Counted from the first letter of the stretch, positions 51,695-61,190 are shown. The stretch is 64,000 bases of DNA from Marinobacterium_D sp050908845 (GCF_050908845.1 NZ_CP194171.1:620001-684000); one strand, 5' to 3'. Made by a program: numbers and translations. The notes: generated by a model from the letters alone, not told the origin.

Positions 51695-53353
51695 TCAGCT
51701 CATGCGGCGGTACTTGATCCGCTCCGGCTGATGATCCTTGCCGTAGCGGCGCTTGTAGTCTTCGGCATACTCGGTGTAGTTGCCTTCGAAGAACTCCACG
51801 TTGGAGTCGCCTTCGTACGCGATCATGTGGGTACAGATACGGTCGAGGAACCAGCGATCGTGCGAGATCACCACCGCGCAGCCCGGGAACGCCAGCAGGG
51901 CGTCTTCCAGTGCACGCAGAGTCTCGATGTCCAGGTCGTTGGTCGGTTCGTCGAGCAGCAGCACGTTGCCGCCTTCTTTCAGCAGCTTCGCCATGTGCAG
52001 GCGGTTGCGCTCACCACCGGAGAGATCCTTGACGAACTTCTGCTGGTCGGAACCCTTGAAGTTGAAACGGCCGCAGTAGGCGCGCGCCGGGGTCTGGTAG
52101 TTACCGACAGTGATGATGTCCTGGCCGTCGGAGATCTCCTGGAACACGGTGTTGTTGCCTTCCAGTTCGCGGGACTGGTTGACGTAGGAGAGCTGCACCG
52201 TGGAGCCGATTTCGATCTCGCCGGCATCGGGCTGTTCTTCGCCGGTCAGCATGCGGAACAGGGTGGACTTACCGGCGCCGTTCGGACCGATGATACCGAC
52301 GATGGCACCCGGCGGGATGGTGAAGTTCAGGTTTTCGAACAGCAGCTTATCGCCGTAGGACTTGGTGACGTTGTGCAACTCGATCACCTTGTCGCCGAGG
52401 CGCGGACCGGGCGGGATGTAGATCTCCTGGGTCTCGTTGCGCTGCTGGAACTCGCGGGAGTTCATCTCCTCGAACTGCTTTAGACGCGCCTTGGACTTGG
52501 TCTGACGGCCTTTGGCGCCCTGACGCACCCACTCCAGCTCGGACTTCATCGCCTTGCGGTGAGCCGCTTCAGACTTGGCTTCCTGCTCCAGGCGGGCTTC
52601 TTTCTGCTCCAGCCAGCTGGAGTAGTTGCCTTCCCAGGGGATGCCGTGACCGCGGTCCAGTTCCAGGATCCAGCCGGCAGCGTTGTCGAGGAAGTAACGG
52701 TCGTGGGTGATCGCTACCACTGTGCCCGGGTATTCCTGCAGGAAGCGCTCGATCCAGGCGATCGACTCAGCGTCCAGGTGGTTGGTGGGCTCGTCCAGCA
52801 GCAGCATGTCCGGGTGATCCAGCAGCAGGCGGCACAGCGCCACGCGGCGGCGCTCACCACCGGAGAGGTTTTTCACCTCGGCATCCCAGGGCGGCAGACG
52901 CATGGCGTCGGCAGCGCGCTCCAGGGCCTGATCCAGGTTGTGACCGTCTTTGGCGGTGATCAGGTTTTCCAGCTCACCCTGTTTTTTTGCCAGCTCGTCG
53001 AAATCCGCGTCCGGGTCGGCGTAGGCAGCGTACACCTGGTCCAGCTCGGCCAGGGCGCCCTTGACGTCAGCGACCGCTTCCTCGACCACTTCGCGCACGG
53101 TCTTGCTGTCATCCAGCTCCGGCTCCTGCGGCAGGTAACCGACCTTCATGTTCGGCATCGGGCGCGCTTCACCGGTGTAATCCTTGTCGACGCCAGCCAT
53201 GATGCGCAGCAGCGTGGATTTACCGGCGCCGTTCAGACCCAGCACACCGATCTTGGCGCCCGGGAAGAATGACAGGGAAATATCTTTGAGAATCTCGCGT
53301 TTCGGCGGAACAACCTTGCCGACGCGGTTCATCGTGTAAACGTACTGAGCCAT
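51695..53353 (-). CDS. ettA: Energy-dependent translational throttle protein EttA (ABC-F)
   Basis: 552-residue soluble ABC-F protein with two ATPase cassettes and no membrane part. It binds the ribosomal E site and gates the first elongation steps by ATP/ADP ratio. It has Walker A GLNGAGKS and GPNGAGKS, two LSGGERRR/LSGGERNR signatures, and the inter-domain linker with SGGE-flanked helices. Start MAQYVYTMNRVGK is characteristic of EttA. Confidence 0.96.
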   Translation of the reverse strand: MAQYVYTMNRVGKVVPPKREILKDISLSFFPGAKIGVLGLNGAGKSTLLRIMAGVDKDYTGEARPMPNMKVGYLPQEPELDDSKTVREVVEEAVADVKGALAELDQVYAAYADPDADFDELAKKQGELENLITAKDGHNLDQALERAADAMRLPPWDAEVKNLSGGERRRVALCRLLLDHPDMLLLDEPTNHLDAESIAWIERFLQEYPGTVVAITHDRYFLDNAAGWILELDRGHGIPWEGNYSSWLEQKEARLEQEAKSEAAHRKAMKSELEWVRQGAKGRQTKSKARLKQFEEMNSREFQQRNETQEIYIPPGPRLGDKVIELHNVTKSYGDKLLFENLNFTIPPGAIVGIIGPNGAGKSTLFRMLTGEEQPDAGEIEIGSTVQLSYVNQSRELEGNNTVFQEISDGQDIITVGNYQTPARAYCGRFNFKGSDQQKFVKDLSGGERNRLHMAKLLKEGGNVLLLDEPTNDLDIETLRALEDALLAFPGCAVVISHDRWFLDRICTHMIAYEGDSNVEFFEGNYTEYAEDYKRRYGKDHQPERIKYRRMS

Positions 53354-53659
53354 CCAGAAGGACCTCTGGTTTTGAAAAGGGTTAACAAAGGATGGCGGGG
53401 ATTTTACCTCTGAGGCGAATGTAATACCAATGGCGCGACACGGCGATGACAGAGGTGTGCGGCAATAGCGGGTAAGCCGATAGCCGACAGGGCGTGTGGC
53501 GTCGAGGTCAAAATCACCCGGTTTTTGCTGCCGGTCAATATCCCGATTTGAAGCGGTTCATTCCACTTTCTATATTCAGATTGGAGATCCGGCGGTGGTG
53601 ATCCGGCAAGCGGATTCGCCGCCCCGTACCTGAGAATAAAATGAAAAGGGGGTGATCTT
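53354..53659. promoter_or_regulatory. 306-base divergent gap between ettA and the small heat-shock gene
   Basis: There is no credible gene. On the plus strand TTGAAG (53548-53553), a 17-base spacer and TATATT (53571-53576) form a good sigma-70-like promoter for the heat-shock gene. The leader from about 53583 to 53659 is GC-rich and can fold. I see no clean sigma-32 promoter. Confidence 0.55.
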
Positions 53660-54082
53660 ATGAGTCGCAATCTGACCCGGTTCAACAGTCTGTTCGACGA
53701 TACCTTTCTGAACGACTTTTTCCGCCCGCTGAGCGCGCGCGAGGGTGGCGAGAAAGTGCCGGCGATCGATGTTCATGAGAACGACGGGGCCTATACGGTC
53801 AACGTGGATCTGCCGGGGGTTAAGAAAGAGGATATCAGCGTCAAGCTTGAGAACGGTGTGCTCACCGTGCGCGGTGAAACCCGTAAAGAAGACAAGGAAG
53901 AGAAAGACGGCAAACTGATCCGCCAGGAGCGTCATGTGGGCCAGTTTATCCGTCAGCTCAGCGTCGGTTCCGATGTGGACCCGGCCGCCGTCAAGGCCAG
54001 CTTCAACGATGGTGTGCTGTCGCTGACACTGCCGAAGAAAGCGCCGGAAGAGAAAGAAGCGGCTGATATCGCCATCGAATGA
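53660..54082 (+). CDS. Small heat-shock protein, Hsp20/alpha-crystallin family
   Basis: 140-residue holdase chaperone. The alpha-crystallin domain (about 35-130) includes VNVDLPGVKKEDISVKLENGVLTVRGE and the C-terminal strand FNDGVLSLTLPKK. Unlike IbpA/IbpB the C-terminal IxI motif is only weakly represented (AIE at the end). Start ATG follows AAGGGGGTGAT, which may be masked by upstream CGCCCC in the leader. Confidence 0.92.
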   Translation: MSRNLTRFNSLFDDTFLNDFFRPLSAREGGEKVPAIDVHENDGAYTVNVDLPGVKKEDISVKLENGVLTVRGETRKEDKEEKDGKLIRQERHVGQFIRQLSVGSDVDPAAVKASFNDGVLSLTLPKKAPEEKEAADIAIE

Positions 54083-54125
54083 CACCTCAACATGCGGCGG
54101 CCGGTTCTGGCCGTCGCACGGGGCG

Positions 54126-54144
54126 TTCTGTCAGCCTGACAGAA
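54126..54144. repeat. Perfect inverted repeat between hsp20 and glyA
   Basis: TTCTGTCA-GCC-TGACAGAA, eight-base arms with a three-base loop, 44 bases after the hsp20 stop. No T-run follows, so it is either a poor terminator or an operator upstream of the glyA promoter. Confidence 0.45.
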
Positions 54145-54203
54145 TGAAAACCGCTCCATCCCGCCTGATCGTATTTCATGTGCCCCACGGATGCTTTTTC
54201 GAC

Positions 54204-54209
54204 TATAAT
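54204..54209 (+). promoter_or_regulatory. Putative -10 element of glyA
   Basis: TATAAT, a perfect -10, 93 bases before the glyA start. No good -35 is visible at 16-18 bases, so an activator may be needed. Confidence 0.5.
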
Positions 54210-54301
54210 GCTGGCCTTTTCGCGGCAGTTGGCTAAGTGCGCTCCGGTTTCCGGGCAATAACGGGCCGCTGCCGAAGACGTTGCTCAATCAGGGGACAGT
54301 A

Positions 54302-55558
54302 ATGTTTAGCAAAGATATGTCTATCGCCAGCTTCGACCAGGATCTCTGGGACGCAATGCAGTCCGAGGTGACCCGCCAGGAGGAGCACATCGAGCTGATC
54401 GCTTCCGAAAACTACACCAGCCCGCGTGTAATGGAAGCTCAGGGTTCCGCGTTGACCAACAAGTACGCGGAAGGCTATCCGGGCAAACGTTACTACGGTG
54501 GTTGCGAGTACGTCGATATCGTCGAGAACCTGGCGATCGATCGTGCCTGCGAACTGTTCGGCGCCAACTTCGCCAACGTCCAGCCGCACTCCGGTTCCCA
54601 GGCCAACGCTGCCGTTTACATGGCGCTTTGCAAGCCGGGTGACACCGTTCTCGGCATGAGCCTGGCGCACGGTGGTCACCTGACTCACGGTGCGTCCGTG
54701 TCTTTCTCCGGTCGTATCTACAACGCCGTTCAGTACGGTCTGAACCCGGAAACCGGCGAGATCGATTACGCCGAAGTTGAGCGCCTGGCGCTGGAGCACA
54801 AGCCGAAGATGATCGTTGCCGGCTTCTCCGCCTACTCCATGATCATCGACTGGGCCAAGTTCCGTGAAATCGCCGACAAGGTTGGTGCTTACCTGTTCGT
54901 TGACATGGCCCACGTCGCCGGCCTGGTTGCTGCCGGTCAGTACCCGTCTCCGATGCAGTACGCCGACGTCGTTACCACCACTACCCACAAGACCCTGGGT
55001 GGCCCGCGTGGTGGTCTGATCCTGTCTGCCCGCGCCGATGAAGAGCTGCAGCGCAAGCTGAACTTCGCCGTATTCCCTGAATCCCAGGGCGGCCCGCTGA
55101 TGCACATCATCGCGGCCAAGGCGGTTTGCTTTAAAGAAGCGATGGAGCCGGAGTGGAAGGAGTATCAGGCGCAGGTCGTCAAGAACGCCAAGGCGATGGT
55201 CAAGGTGTTCCTGGAGCGCGGAATCGACATCGTTTCCGGCGGCACCGAAGATCACCTGTTCCTGGTTGACCTGGTCAGCAAGGATATCACCGGTAAGGAT
55301 GCGGATGCCGCTCTGGGCCGCGCCAACATCACCGTGAACAAGAACGCCGTACCGAACGACCCGCGTTCACCGTTCGTGACCTCCGGTCTGCGTATCGGTA
55401 CTCCGGCGGTGACCCGTCGTGGCTTCAAGGAAGCGGAAGTCACCGAGCTGACCGGCTGGATCTGCGACGTCCTCGAAGATATCAACAACGAGGACGTGAT
55501 CGAGGCGGTCAAGGCCAAGGTCGTGGATATCTGCGCACGTTTCCCGGTTTACAAGTAA
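54302..55558 (+). CDS. glyA: Serine hydroxymethyltransferase
   Basis: PLP enzyme interconverting serine and glycine with tetrahydrofolate; main source of one-carbon units. The PLP lysine is in VVTTTTHKTLGGPRGG. 418 residues from the ATG at 54302 (MFSKDMSIASF), with AGGGGACA upstream; the in-frame start at 54281 is less likely. A strong terminator follows. Confidence 0.96.
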   Translation: MFSKDMSIASFDQDLWDAMQSEVTRQEEHIELIASENYTSPRVMEAQGSALTNKYAEGYPGKRYYGGCEYVDIVENLAIDRACELFGANFANVQPHSGSQANAAVYMALCKPGDTVLGMSLAHGGHLTHGASVSFSGRIYNAVQYGLNPETGEIDYAEVERLALEHKPKMIVAGFSAYSMIIDWAKFREIADKVGAYLFVDMAHVAGLVAAGQYPSPMQYADVVTTTTHKTLGGPRGGLILSARADEELQRKLNFAVFPESQGGPLMHIIAAKAVCFKEAMEPEWKEYQAQVVKNAKAMVKVFLERGIDIVSGGTEDHLFLVDLVSKDITGKDADAALGRANITVNKNAVPNDPRSPFVTSGLRIGTPAVTRRGFKEAEVTELTGWICDVLEDINNEDVIEAVKAKVVDICARFPVYK

Positions 55559-55636
55559 ATCGGAATATAAACGACGCACGGGGGTGAAACCCTATAAACG
55601 GAGGCTGGAAAGTTAAGTCCGGCCTCCCTAGAATAC

Positions 55637-55667
55637 CGGGGCGGTGATAAACCGCCCCGTTTGTTTT
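55637..55667 (+). terminator. Rho-independent terminator of glyA
   Basis: Nine-pair stem CGGGGCGGT / ACCGCCCCG with loop GATAA, followed by TTTGTTTT. It lies about 80 bases after the glyA stop. Confidence 0.9.
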
Positions 55668-55755
55668 ATCTGGCGCTTTGTAAAAAACGCTATAAACAGT
55701 TTAAAACGCTCTTTTTCCCGGTCTCAGGACCGCCGCTCTTTATTCGAGGCTGAGG

Positions 55756-56241
55756 ATGCATTGTCCGTTCTGTGGCGCAAGTGATACCAAGGTTGTCGAC
55801 TCACGGCTGGTGGCCGAGGGGCAGCAGGTGCGCAGGCGTCGTGAGTGCGTCAAATGCCACGAACGTTTCACCACCTTTGAAGAAGCGGAGCTGGTCATGC
55901 CTCGCGTGATCAAGGGTGATGGCACCCGGCAGCCGTTCGACGAGGCCAAGCTGCGCGGCGGTATCCAGCGAGCACTGGAGAAACGCCCGGTGGGCATCGA
56001 GGCGGTAGAAGCCTGTATTACCCGTATCAAACTGAAGCTGCGTGCCACCGGTGAGCGCGAACTGCCGTCCCGTGAAGTGGGTGAGGTGGTTATGGAAGAG
56101 CTGCGTAAGCTCGACCAGGTCGCATACGTGCGCTTCGCCTCCGTTTACCGCAGCTTCCAGGATATCAACGAGTTCAAGGAAGAGATTGAGCGTCTTTCCG
56201 CCAACCCGGAAGCGAACGGCGGCAGCCAGGCGGACTCATGA
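55756..56241 (+). CDS. nrdR: Transcriptional repressor NrdR
   Basis: 161-residue zinc-ribbon and ATP-cone repressor of ribonucleotide reductase genes. The zinc ligands are CPFCGA and CVKCHERF, and the ATP-cone follows (RVIKGDGTRQPFDEAKLRGGI). It overlaps ribD by four bases and heads the rib operon, the usual proteobacterial order. Confidence 0.96.
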   Translation: MHCPFCGASDTKVVDSRLVAEGQQVRRRRECVKCHERFTTFEEAELVMPRVIKGDGTRQPFDEAKLRGGIQRALEKRPVGIEAVEACITRIKLKLRATGERELPSREVGEVVMEELRKLDQVAYVRFASVYRSFQDINEFKEEIERLSANPEANGGSQADS

Positions 56242-57374
56242 GCAGCTTCTCTTCATCCGATCATCATTTTATGGGCCGTGCCATCGTGCTGGCGCGGCGT
56301 GGCCTCTATACGACTCATCCCAATCCCCGCGTCGGCTGTGTGCTGGTCAAGCAGGGCGAAGTCGTCGGTGAGGGCTACCATGTCCGTGCCGGCGAAGGGC
56401 ATGCCGAGGTCAACGCACTGCGCCAGGCCGGTGATAAAGCCAAAGGCGCCACCGCCTACGTCACACTGGAACCCTGCAGCCATTACGGCCGTACGCCTCC
56501 CTGCGCTGAGGCGCTGGTTGAGGCCGGCATCTCGCGCATGGTGTGTGCGATGGTCGATCCCAACCCGGCGGTGGCCGGACGAGGGCTTGAACGTCTGCGC
56601 CAGGCCGGTATTGAGACTGCCAGCGGGCTGATGGAAGCCGAAGCCCGGGAACTCAATCCCGGCTTTATCCGCCGTATGGAAAAGGGCCTGCCCTACGTGC
56701 GCGCCAAGCTGGCGATGAGTGCCGATGGCCGCACCGCCATGGCCAGCGGCGAGTCCCAGTGGATCACCGGCAGTGCCGCCCGTGCCGATGTGCAGCGCCT
56801 GCGTGCGCGCAGCTCTGCGATCCTCACCGGCATAGACTCGGTGCTGCTGGACGATTCCTCGCTGACACTGAGGGAAAACGAGCTGGGCCTGGATAATGCC
56901 GCCGATATCGTTAAACGCCAGCCGCTGCGGATCGTGCTCGATACACAGCTGCGTCTGCCGCTGACAGCTAAGATTCTGCACCAGCCCGGGCGTACGCTGA
57001 TCCTGACGCTGTGCCAGGATGAAACGCGGATCAACGCCCTGAAACAGGCGGGTGCCGAAGTGCAGGTGCGCGAAGATGGCGAACGGCTTGATCTGGCCGC
57101 GATCCTGAAATGGCTGACACAGGAGGAGCAGTGCAATGAGCTGCTCGTGGAGTGCGGCGCCACCCTGGCCGGAGCCTTCGTCGAGGCGGGCCTGGTGAAT
57201 GAACTGGTGGTCTACATGGCGCCGAAACTACTGGGCAGCAGTGCACGACCGTTGCTGCAGCTGCCGCTGGAACGGATGGAGCAGCAGATTCCGCTGCTAC
57301 TGGACGAGGTGCGTCATCTCGGACAGGATCTGCGATTGAACTGGAAACTGGCCGGCGAGGAGTCTGAGAACTGA
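56238..57374 (+). CDS. ribD: Bifunctional riboflavin deaminase/reductase RibD
   Basis: Catalyses the deaminase and side-chain reductase steps after GTP cyclohydrolase II. The N-terminal deaminase zinc motif is HAEVNALRQAG...PCSHYGRTPPC, and the C-terminal half is the DHFR-like reductase (from about residue 150, RAKLAMSADGRTAM). 378 residues is standard. It overlaps nrdR by four bases and ribE by one. Confidence 0.96.
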   Translation: MSSFSSSDHHFMGRAIVLARRGLYTTHPNPRVGCVLVKQGEVVGEGYHVRAGEGHAEVNALRQAGDKAKGATAYVTLEPCSHYGRTPPCAEALVEAGISRMVCAMVDPNPAVAGRGLERLRQAGIETASGLMEAEARELNPGFIRRMEKGLPYVRAKLAMSADGRTAMASGESQWITGSAARADVQRLRARSSAILTGIDSVLLDDSSLTLRENELGLDNAADIVKRQPLRIVLDTQLRLPLTAKILHQPGRTLILTLCQDETRINALKQAGAEVQVREDGERLDLAAILKWLTQEEQCNELLVECGATLAGAFVEAGLVNELVVYMAPKLLGSSARPLLQLPLERMEQQIPLLLDEVRHLGQDLRLNWKLAGEESEN

Positions 57375-58036
57375 TGTTTACCGGCATTATTGAAGCGATT
57401 GGCGAGATTGCCGATATCCGCATGGTCGACGGCGACATGCGCCTGCGTATCCGTACCGGCGAGCTGGACCTGGATGATGTGAAGCTCGGCGACAGTATCG
57501 CCACCAACGGCATCTGTCTGACCGCTGTGGAGCTGCCGGGGGATGGTTTTGTCGCCGATGTATCCCGGGAAACCCTGGCGCACAGCCGTTTTCCCGAGAT
57601 GCAGGTGGGCGAGAAGGTCAACCTGGAGAAAGCGATGATGCCGGTGAGCCGTTTCGGCGGCCATATCGTCAGCGGTCATGTGGATGGCCTGGGGCAGATC
57701 GTGGATCGTCGCGACGATGCCCGCTCGGTGCGTCTGACGATCCAGGCGCCCAAGTCGCTGCAGCGTTATATCGCCGCCAAGGGCTCGATCACCGTTGACG
57801 GCGTCAGTTTGACCGTCAACAGCGTAAACGGAGCCGATTTCGGCCTGAACATTGTGCCGCATACGGCGCAGGAAACCATTATCGATAGCTATCGCCAGGG
57901 CCGCCAGGTCCATCTGGAAGTGGATCAGATCGCGCGTTATCTGGAGCGCCTGATGGGCGCTTCTGATGCCGATGCCGAGCCGGGCGATGGGCTGACACTG
58001 AACAAGCTGGCCGCGGCCGGATTCATGCGTCGCTAG
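57374..58036 (+). CDS. ribE: Riboflavin synthase alpha chain
   Basis: 220-residue enzyme with two lumazine-binding repeats, each starting with a FTGIIEAIGEI or GGHIVSGHVDGLG-type stretch. It dismutates two lumazines to riboflavin. It overlaps the ribD stop by one base. Confidence 0.96.
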   Translation: MFTGIIEAIGEIADIRMVDGDMRLRIRTGELDLDDVKLGDSIATNGICLTAVELPGDGFVADVSRETLAHSRFPEMQVGEKVNLEKAMMPVSRFGGHIVSGHVDGLGQIVDRRDDARSVRLTIQAPKSLQRYIAAKGSITVDGVSLTVNSVNGADFGLNIVPHTAQETIIDSYRQGRQVHLEVDQIARYLERLMGASDADAEPGDGLTLNKLAAAGFMRR

Positions 58037-58052
58037 GGCGCTGGAGATAAGT

Positions 58053-59171
58053 ATGCAACTGAACACGACCGAAGAGATTATCGACGATATCCGTCAGGGC
58101 AAGATGGTTATCCTGATGGATGACGAGGATCGCGAGAACGAAGGCGATCTGATCATCGCCGCCGAAATGGTTCGTCCGGAAGATATCAACTTCATGGCGA
58201 CCCACGCCCGCGGCCTGATCTGCCTGACGCTGACCCGCAACCGCTGCGAACAGCTCAAGCTGCCGCTGATGGTACAGAGCAACGGCGCTGCATTCTCCAC
58301 CAACTTCACCCTGTCCATCGAGGCGGCGAAGGGCGTGACCACCGGTATCTCTGCGGCAGACCGCGCGCATACGGTACGGGTTGCGGTACGTGGCGATGCC
58401 AAGCCGGAGGATATAGTTCAGCCGGGGCATATCTTCCCGCTGATGGCGCAGCCGGGCGGTGTTCTCAGTCGCGCCGGCCACACCGAAGCGGGTTGTGACC
58501 TGGCGCGTCTGGCGAATCTGACGCCGGCGGCGGTGATCGTCGAGGTGATGAACGAGGATGGCAGCATGGCGCGCCGTCCCGACCTGGAAAAGTTCGCGAC
58601 CAAGCACGGTCTGAAGATCGGCACCATCGCCGACCTGATCCATTACCGCGCGACCAATGAGCATACCGTCGAGCGTGCTGACGAGGGTGTGCTGGAAACC
58701 GAATACGGCGAGTTCAACTACGCGGTCTACCGCGACGAGATACAGAACTGCAGCCACCTGGCGCTTTACAAAGGCGATATCAAGCCGGATGAGCCGACGC
58801 TGGTGCGTGTGCACATTCGCAGTGAAGTACTGCGTGACGTGGTCGGTGTATTGCCCGGCGAAGAGAAAAAATGGACCATGCGCCGCGCGCTGGAGCGGGT
58901 TGCCAAAGAGGGCAAGGGCGTGGTGATTCTGATCGATTCCGGTCAGCGGATCGATCTGGGTGAGGCGCTTCAGAGCCTGACCAACAACCCGAGAAAACAG
59001 TCCAAGGTGACGGTCAGTGCATCGGGCGCCTACCTGCAGGTAGGTACGGGTTCACAGATTCTGCGTGAACTGGGCGTGGGCAAAATGCGCCTGCTCAGCT
59101 CGCCGATGAAGTTCAACGCAATTTCGGGCTTTGATCTCGAAGTTGAAGAATACATCTCTTGCGAAGAGTAA
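58053..59171 (+). CDS. ribBA: 3,4-dihydroxy-2-butanone 4-phosphate synthase with degenerate GTP cyclohydrolase II domain
   Basis: 372 residues. The N-terminal RibB half is intact (DDEDRENEGDLIIAAEMV, about 23-40; HTEAGCDLARLA). The C-terminal half (about 205-372) has the RibA fold but lacks the zinc cysteines (CxxD...CDCG), so it should not hydrolyse GTP. The intact RibA is encoded separately near 61.8 kb. Start ATG is 16 bases after ribE, and no FMN riboswitch fits in that gap. Confidence 0.94.
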   Translation: MQLNTTEEIIDDIRQGKMVILMDDEDRENEGDLIIAAEMVRPEDINFMATHARGLICLTLTRNRCEQLKLPLMVQSNGAAFSTNFTLSIEAAKGVTTGISAADRAHTVRVAVRGDAKPEDIVQPGHIFPLMAQPGGVLSRAGHTEAGCDLARLANLTPAAVIVEVMNEDGSMARRPDLEKFATKHGLKIGTIADLIHYRATNEHTVERADEGVLETEYGEFNYAVYRDEIQNCSHLALYKGDIKPDEPTLVRVHIRSEVLRDVVGVLPGEEKKWTMRRALERVAKEGKGVVILIDSGQRIDLGEALQSLTNNPRKQSKVTVSASGAYLQVGTGSQILRELGVGKMRLLSSPMKFNAISGFDLEVEEYISCEE

Positions 59172-59200
59172 CTCTTCTTTGTAATTACAGGACAGATCCG

Positions 59201-59674
59201 ATGTCAGTAAAAGTTTTTGAAGGCGACTTTGTCAGCGCCGACGGTAAGTACGCGATCCTGGTCGGTCGCTTCAACTCCTTCGTAGTGGAAAGCCTGCTCG
59301 AAGGCGCGCTGGACGCGCTCAAGCGTCACGGCGTCAGCGAAGACAACATCCGTATCATCCGTGTACCGGGTGCGTTCGAGATCCCGCTGGCGGCACAGAA
59401 AGTGGCTGCTCAGAAGCAGGACGACGCCATCATCGCCCTGGGCGCGGTTATCCGTGGTGGTACTCCGCACTTTGAATATGTTTCCGCCGAAAGCTCCAAG
59501 GGCTGCGCCCAGGTATCCCTGGAGTACGGTGTTCCGGTCGCGAATGGCATCCTGACCGTCAACAGCATCGAGCAGGCAATAGAGCGTTCTGGCACCAAGG
59601 CTGGTAACAAAGGCGCTGAAGCGGCCCTCTCCGCACTGGAGATGGTTAGCCTGCTGCGTCAGCTTGAGGCCTGA
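59201..59674 (+). CDS. ribH: 6,7-dimethyl-8-ribityllumazine synthase
   Basis: 157-residue enzyme condensing the butanone phosphate with the pyrimidinedione. Motifs are GRFNSFVVESLLEGAL, VPGAFEIPLAAQ and ALGAVIRGGTPHFEYV. The ATG at 59201 (MSVKVFEGDFV) with CAGGACAG upstream is the true start. Confidence 0.96.
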   Translation: MSVKVFEGDFVSADGKYAILVGRFNSFVVESLLEGALDALKRHGVSEDNIRIIRVPGAFEIPLAAQKVAAQKQDDAIIALGAVIRGGTPHFEYVSAESSKGCAQVSLEYGVPVANGILTVNSIEQAIERSGTKAGNKGAEAALSALEMVSLLRQLEA

Positions 59675-59679
59675 AGAAG

Positions 59680-60201
59680 ATGAGCGACACCCGCAGTTCC
59701 AACAACGGTTCCAACGGAGCTTCTAGCGGAAGCTCTAAAGGCAGCGCGCCGAAGAAGAACCGCAAGCCGTCCCTGACCGAGCAGCGCCGCAACGCTCGCA
59801 AGCTCGCACTCCAGGCCCTGTACCAGTGGCAGGTGGGCGGTCAGCAGGCCAACGAGATCGAAGCCCAGTTCCGCGTGAATAACGACATGAACGAGGCTGA
59901 CGTGCAGCTGTTCAGTCAGTTGCTGCGTGGCGTGATTAATGAGAAAGCCGAGCTGGACGTGACCTTCTCGCCTTTCCTTGATCGCAATATCGACGACTTG
60001 GATCCGGTCGAGGTCAATGTCCTGCGCATCGGCAGCTTCGAGCTGCTGCGTCGTATGGAGGTACCTTACCGCGTGGCGATCAACGAAAGCGTTGAGCTGG
60101 CCAAGGTGTTTGGTGCTACCGACAGTCACCGTTACGTCAACGGCGTACTCGACAAGGTGGCGCAGAAAGCACGCAAGGCGGAGATCGCCGCACGGCGTTA
60201 A
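59680..60201 (+). CDS. nusB: Transcription antitermination factor NusB
   Basis: 173 residues; all-helical antiterminator that binds boxA RNA with NusE. The core begins QRRNARKLALQALYQWQ (about 36-52) and has the NESVELAKVFG and RYVNGVLDKVA motifs. The first 30 residues are a Ser/Gly/Asn/Lys-rich disordered extension not usual for NusB. It starts six bases after ribH. Confidence 0.94.
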   Translation: MSDTRSSNNGSNGASSGSSKGSAPKKNRKPSLTEQRRNARKLALQALYQWQVGGQQANEIEAQFRVNNDMNEADVQLFSQLLRGVINEKAELDVTFSPFLDRNIDDLDPVEVNVLRIGSFELLRRMEVPYRVAINESVELAKVFGATDSHRYVNGVLDKVAQKARKAEIAARR

Positions 60202-60215
60202 GGTCTGACAGGGCA

Positions 60216-61190
60216 GTGGGCGAGTTTGAGCTGATTCATACCTATTTTGCCCGTCACGCTGCAAAGCGTGACGATGTGGCACTGGGTATAGGTGACGACT
60301 GTGCCCTGCTGGTTCCCCCTGCGGGCGCCCAGTTGGCGGTGTCGATCGATACCCTGGTGGAAGGGGTCCACTTTCTGCCGGGGAGCGACCCTGCGTTGAT
60401 CGCCGAGCGCCTGCTCGGTGCAGCGGTCAGCGACCTGGCGGCCATGGCGGCCGAACCTGCCTGGTTTACCCTGGCACTAACTCTCCCTGCAGCCGATAGC
60501 GGCTGGCTTCAACCCTTTGCACTAGCCCTGGCCAAACGCGCTGCCGAGCTGAAAATCGCTCTGGTGGGCGGCGACACGACGCGGGGGCCGCTGGCGCTCA
60601 GTGCCCAGGTGCATGGCTGGGTGAAAGCGGGTGAGGCGCTGACACGGTCCGGTGCCCGGGCAGGGGATCTGGTGTTGGTCAGCGGCACGCTCGGCGACAG
60701 TCGCGGCGGGCTCCAGGCGCTACTGGAGAAGGATCTTTCGGCGCAGACCGCTTATCTGCGGCAGCGTTTTTTCCGTCCCGAACCGCGAGTTGCGCTGGCG
60801 CGAGCCCTGCGCAGTGAGGCCTCTGCTGCCATCGACCTGTCGGACGGTTTGGTTTCCGACCTGGGCCATATCGCCGCGCAAAGCGGTCTGTCGGCCCGGA
60901 TCGATCTGGAGCGTTTACCGCTGTCTGCCGAGCTGCAGGCCTATGCCGGCGTTGATAAGGCGCGGCAGTGGGCGCTCAGCGGTGGCGAAGACTTTGAACT
61001 CTGCCTGACCGTCGCACCGGATCGGCTGGACACCTGTCGTGAAATCGCGGCCGCCCTGGATCTGCCGCTGACCTGTGTCGGCCAGATGCAAGCCGGCAGC
61101 GGTGTCAGTGTGTCGCTCGATGGCAGGCCGTGGAACAGTAGCGCACAGGGCTACGATCATTTTGGCGTTCTTTATGGAGAGCAACGATGA
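60216..61190 (+). CDS. thiL: Thiamine-monophosphate kinase
   Basis: 324-residue PurM-like ATPase making thiamine diphosphate. Metal/ATP residues are in GIGDDCALL and VSIDTLVEGVHF, with VGGDTTRG and DLSDGLVSDL. The start is GTG at 60216, 14 bases after nusB. It overlaps pgpA by four bases. Confidence 0.95.
   Translation: MGEFELIHTYFARHAAKRDDVALGIGDDCALLVPPAGAQLAVSIDTLVEGVHFLPGSDPALIAERLLGAAVSDLAAMAAEPAWFTLALTLPAADSGWLQPFALALAKRAAELKIALVGGDTTRGPLALSAQVHGWVKAGEALTRSGARAGDLVLVSGTLGDSRGGLQALLEKDLSAQTAYLRQRFFRPEPRVALARALRSEASAAIDLSDGLVSDLGHIAAQSGLSARIDLERLPLSAELQAYAGVDKARQWALSGGEDFELCLTVAPDRLDTCREIAAALDLPLTCVGQMQAGSGVSVSLDGRPWNSSAQGYDHFGVLYGEQR

Noticed and set aside
55559..55636. Possible small RNA or tRNA after glyA
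   Set aside because: A GGAGGC/GCCTCC pairing is present but no cloverleaf or known RNA pattern; it is best read as the glyA 3' end before the terminator.
58037..58052. FMN riboswitch before ribBA
   Set aside because: Only 16 bases separate ribE from ribBA and no conserved RFN segments are seen upstream of any rib gene here.
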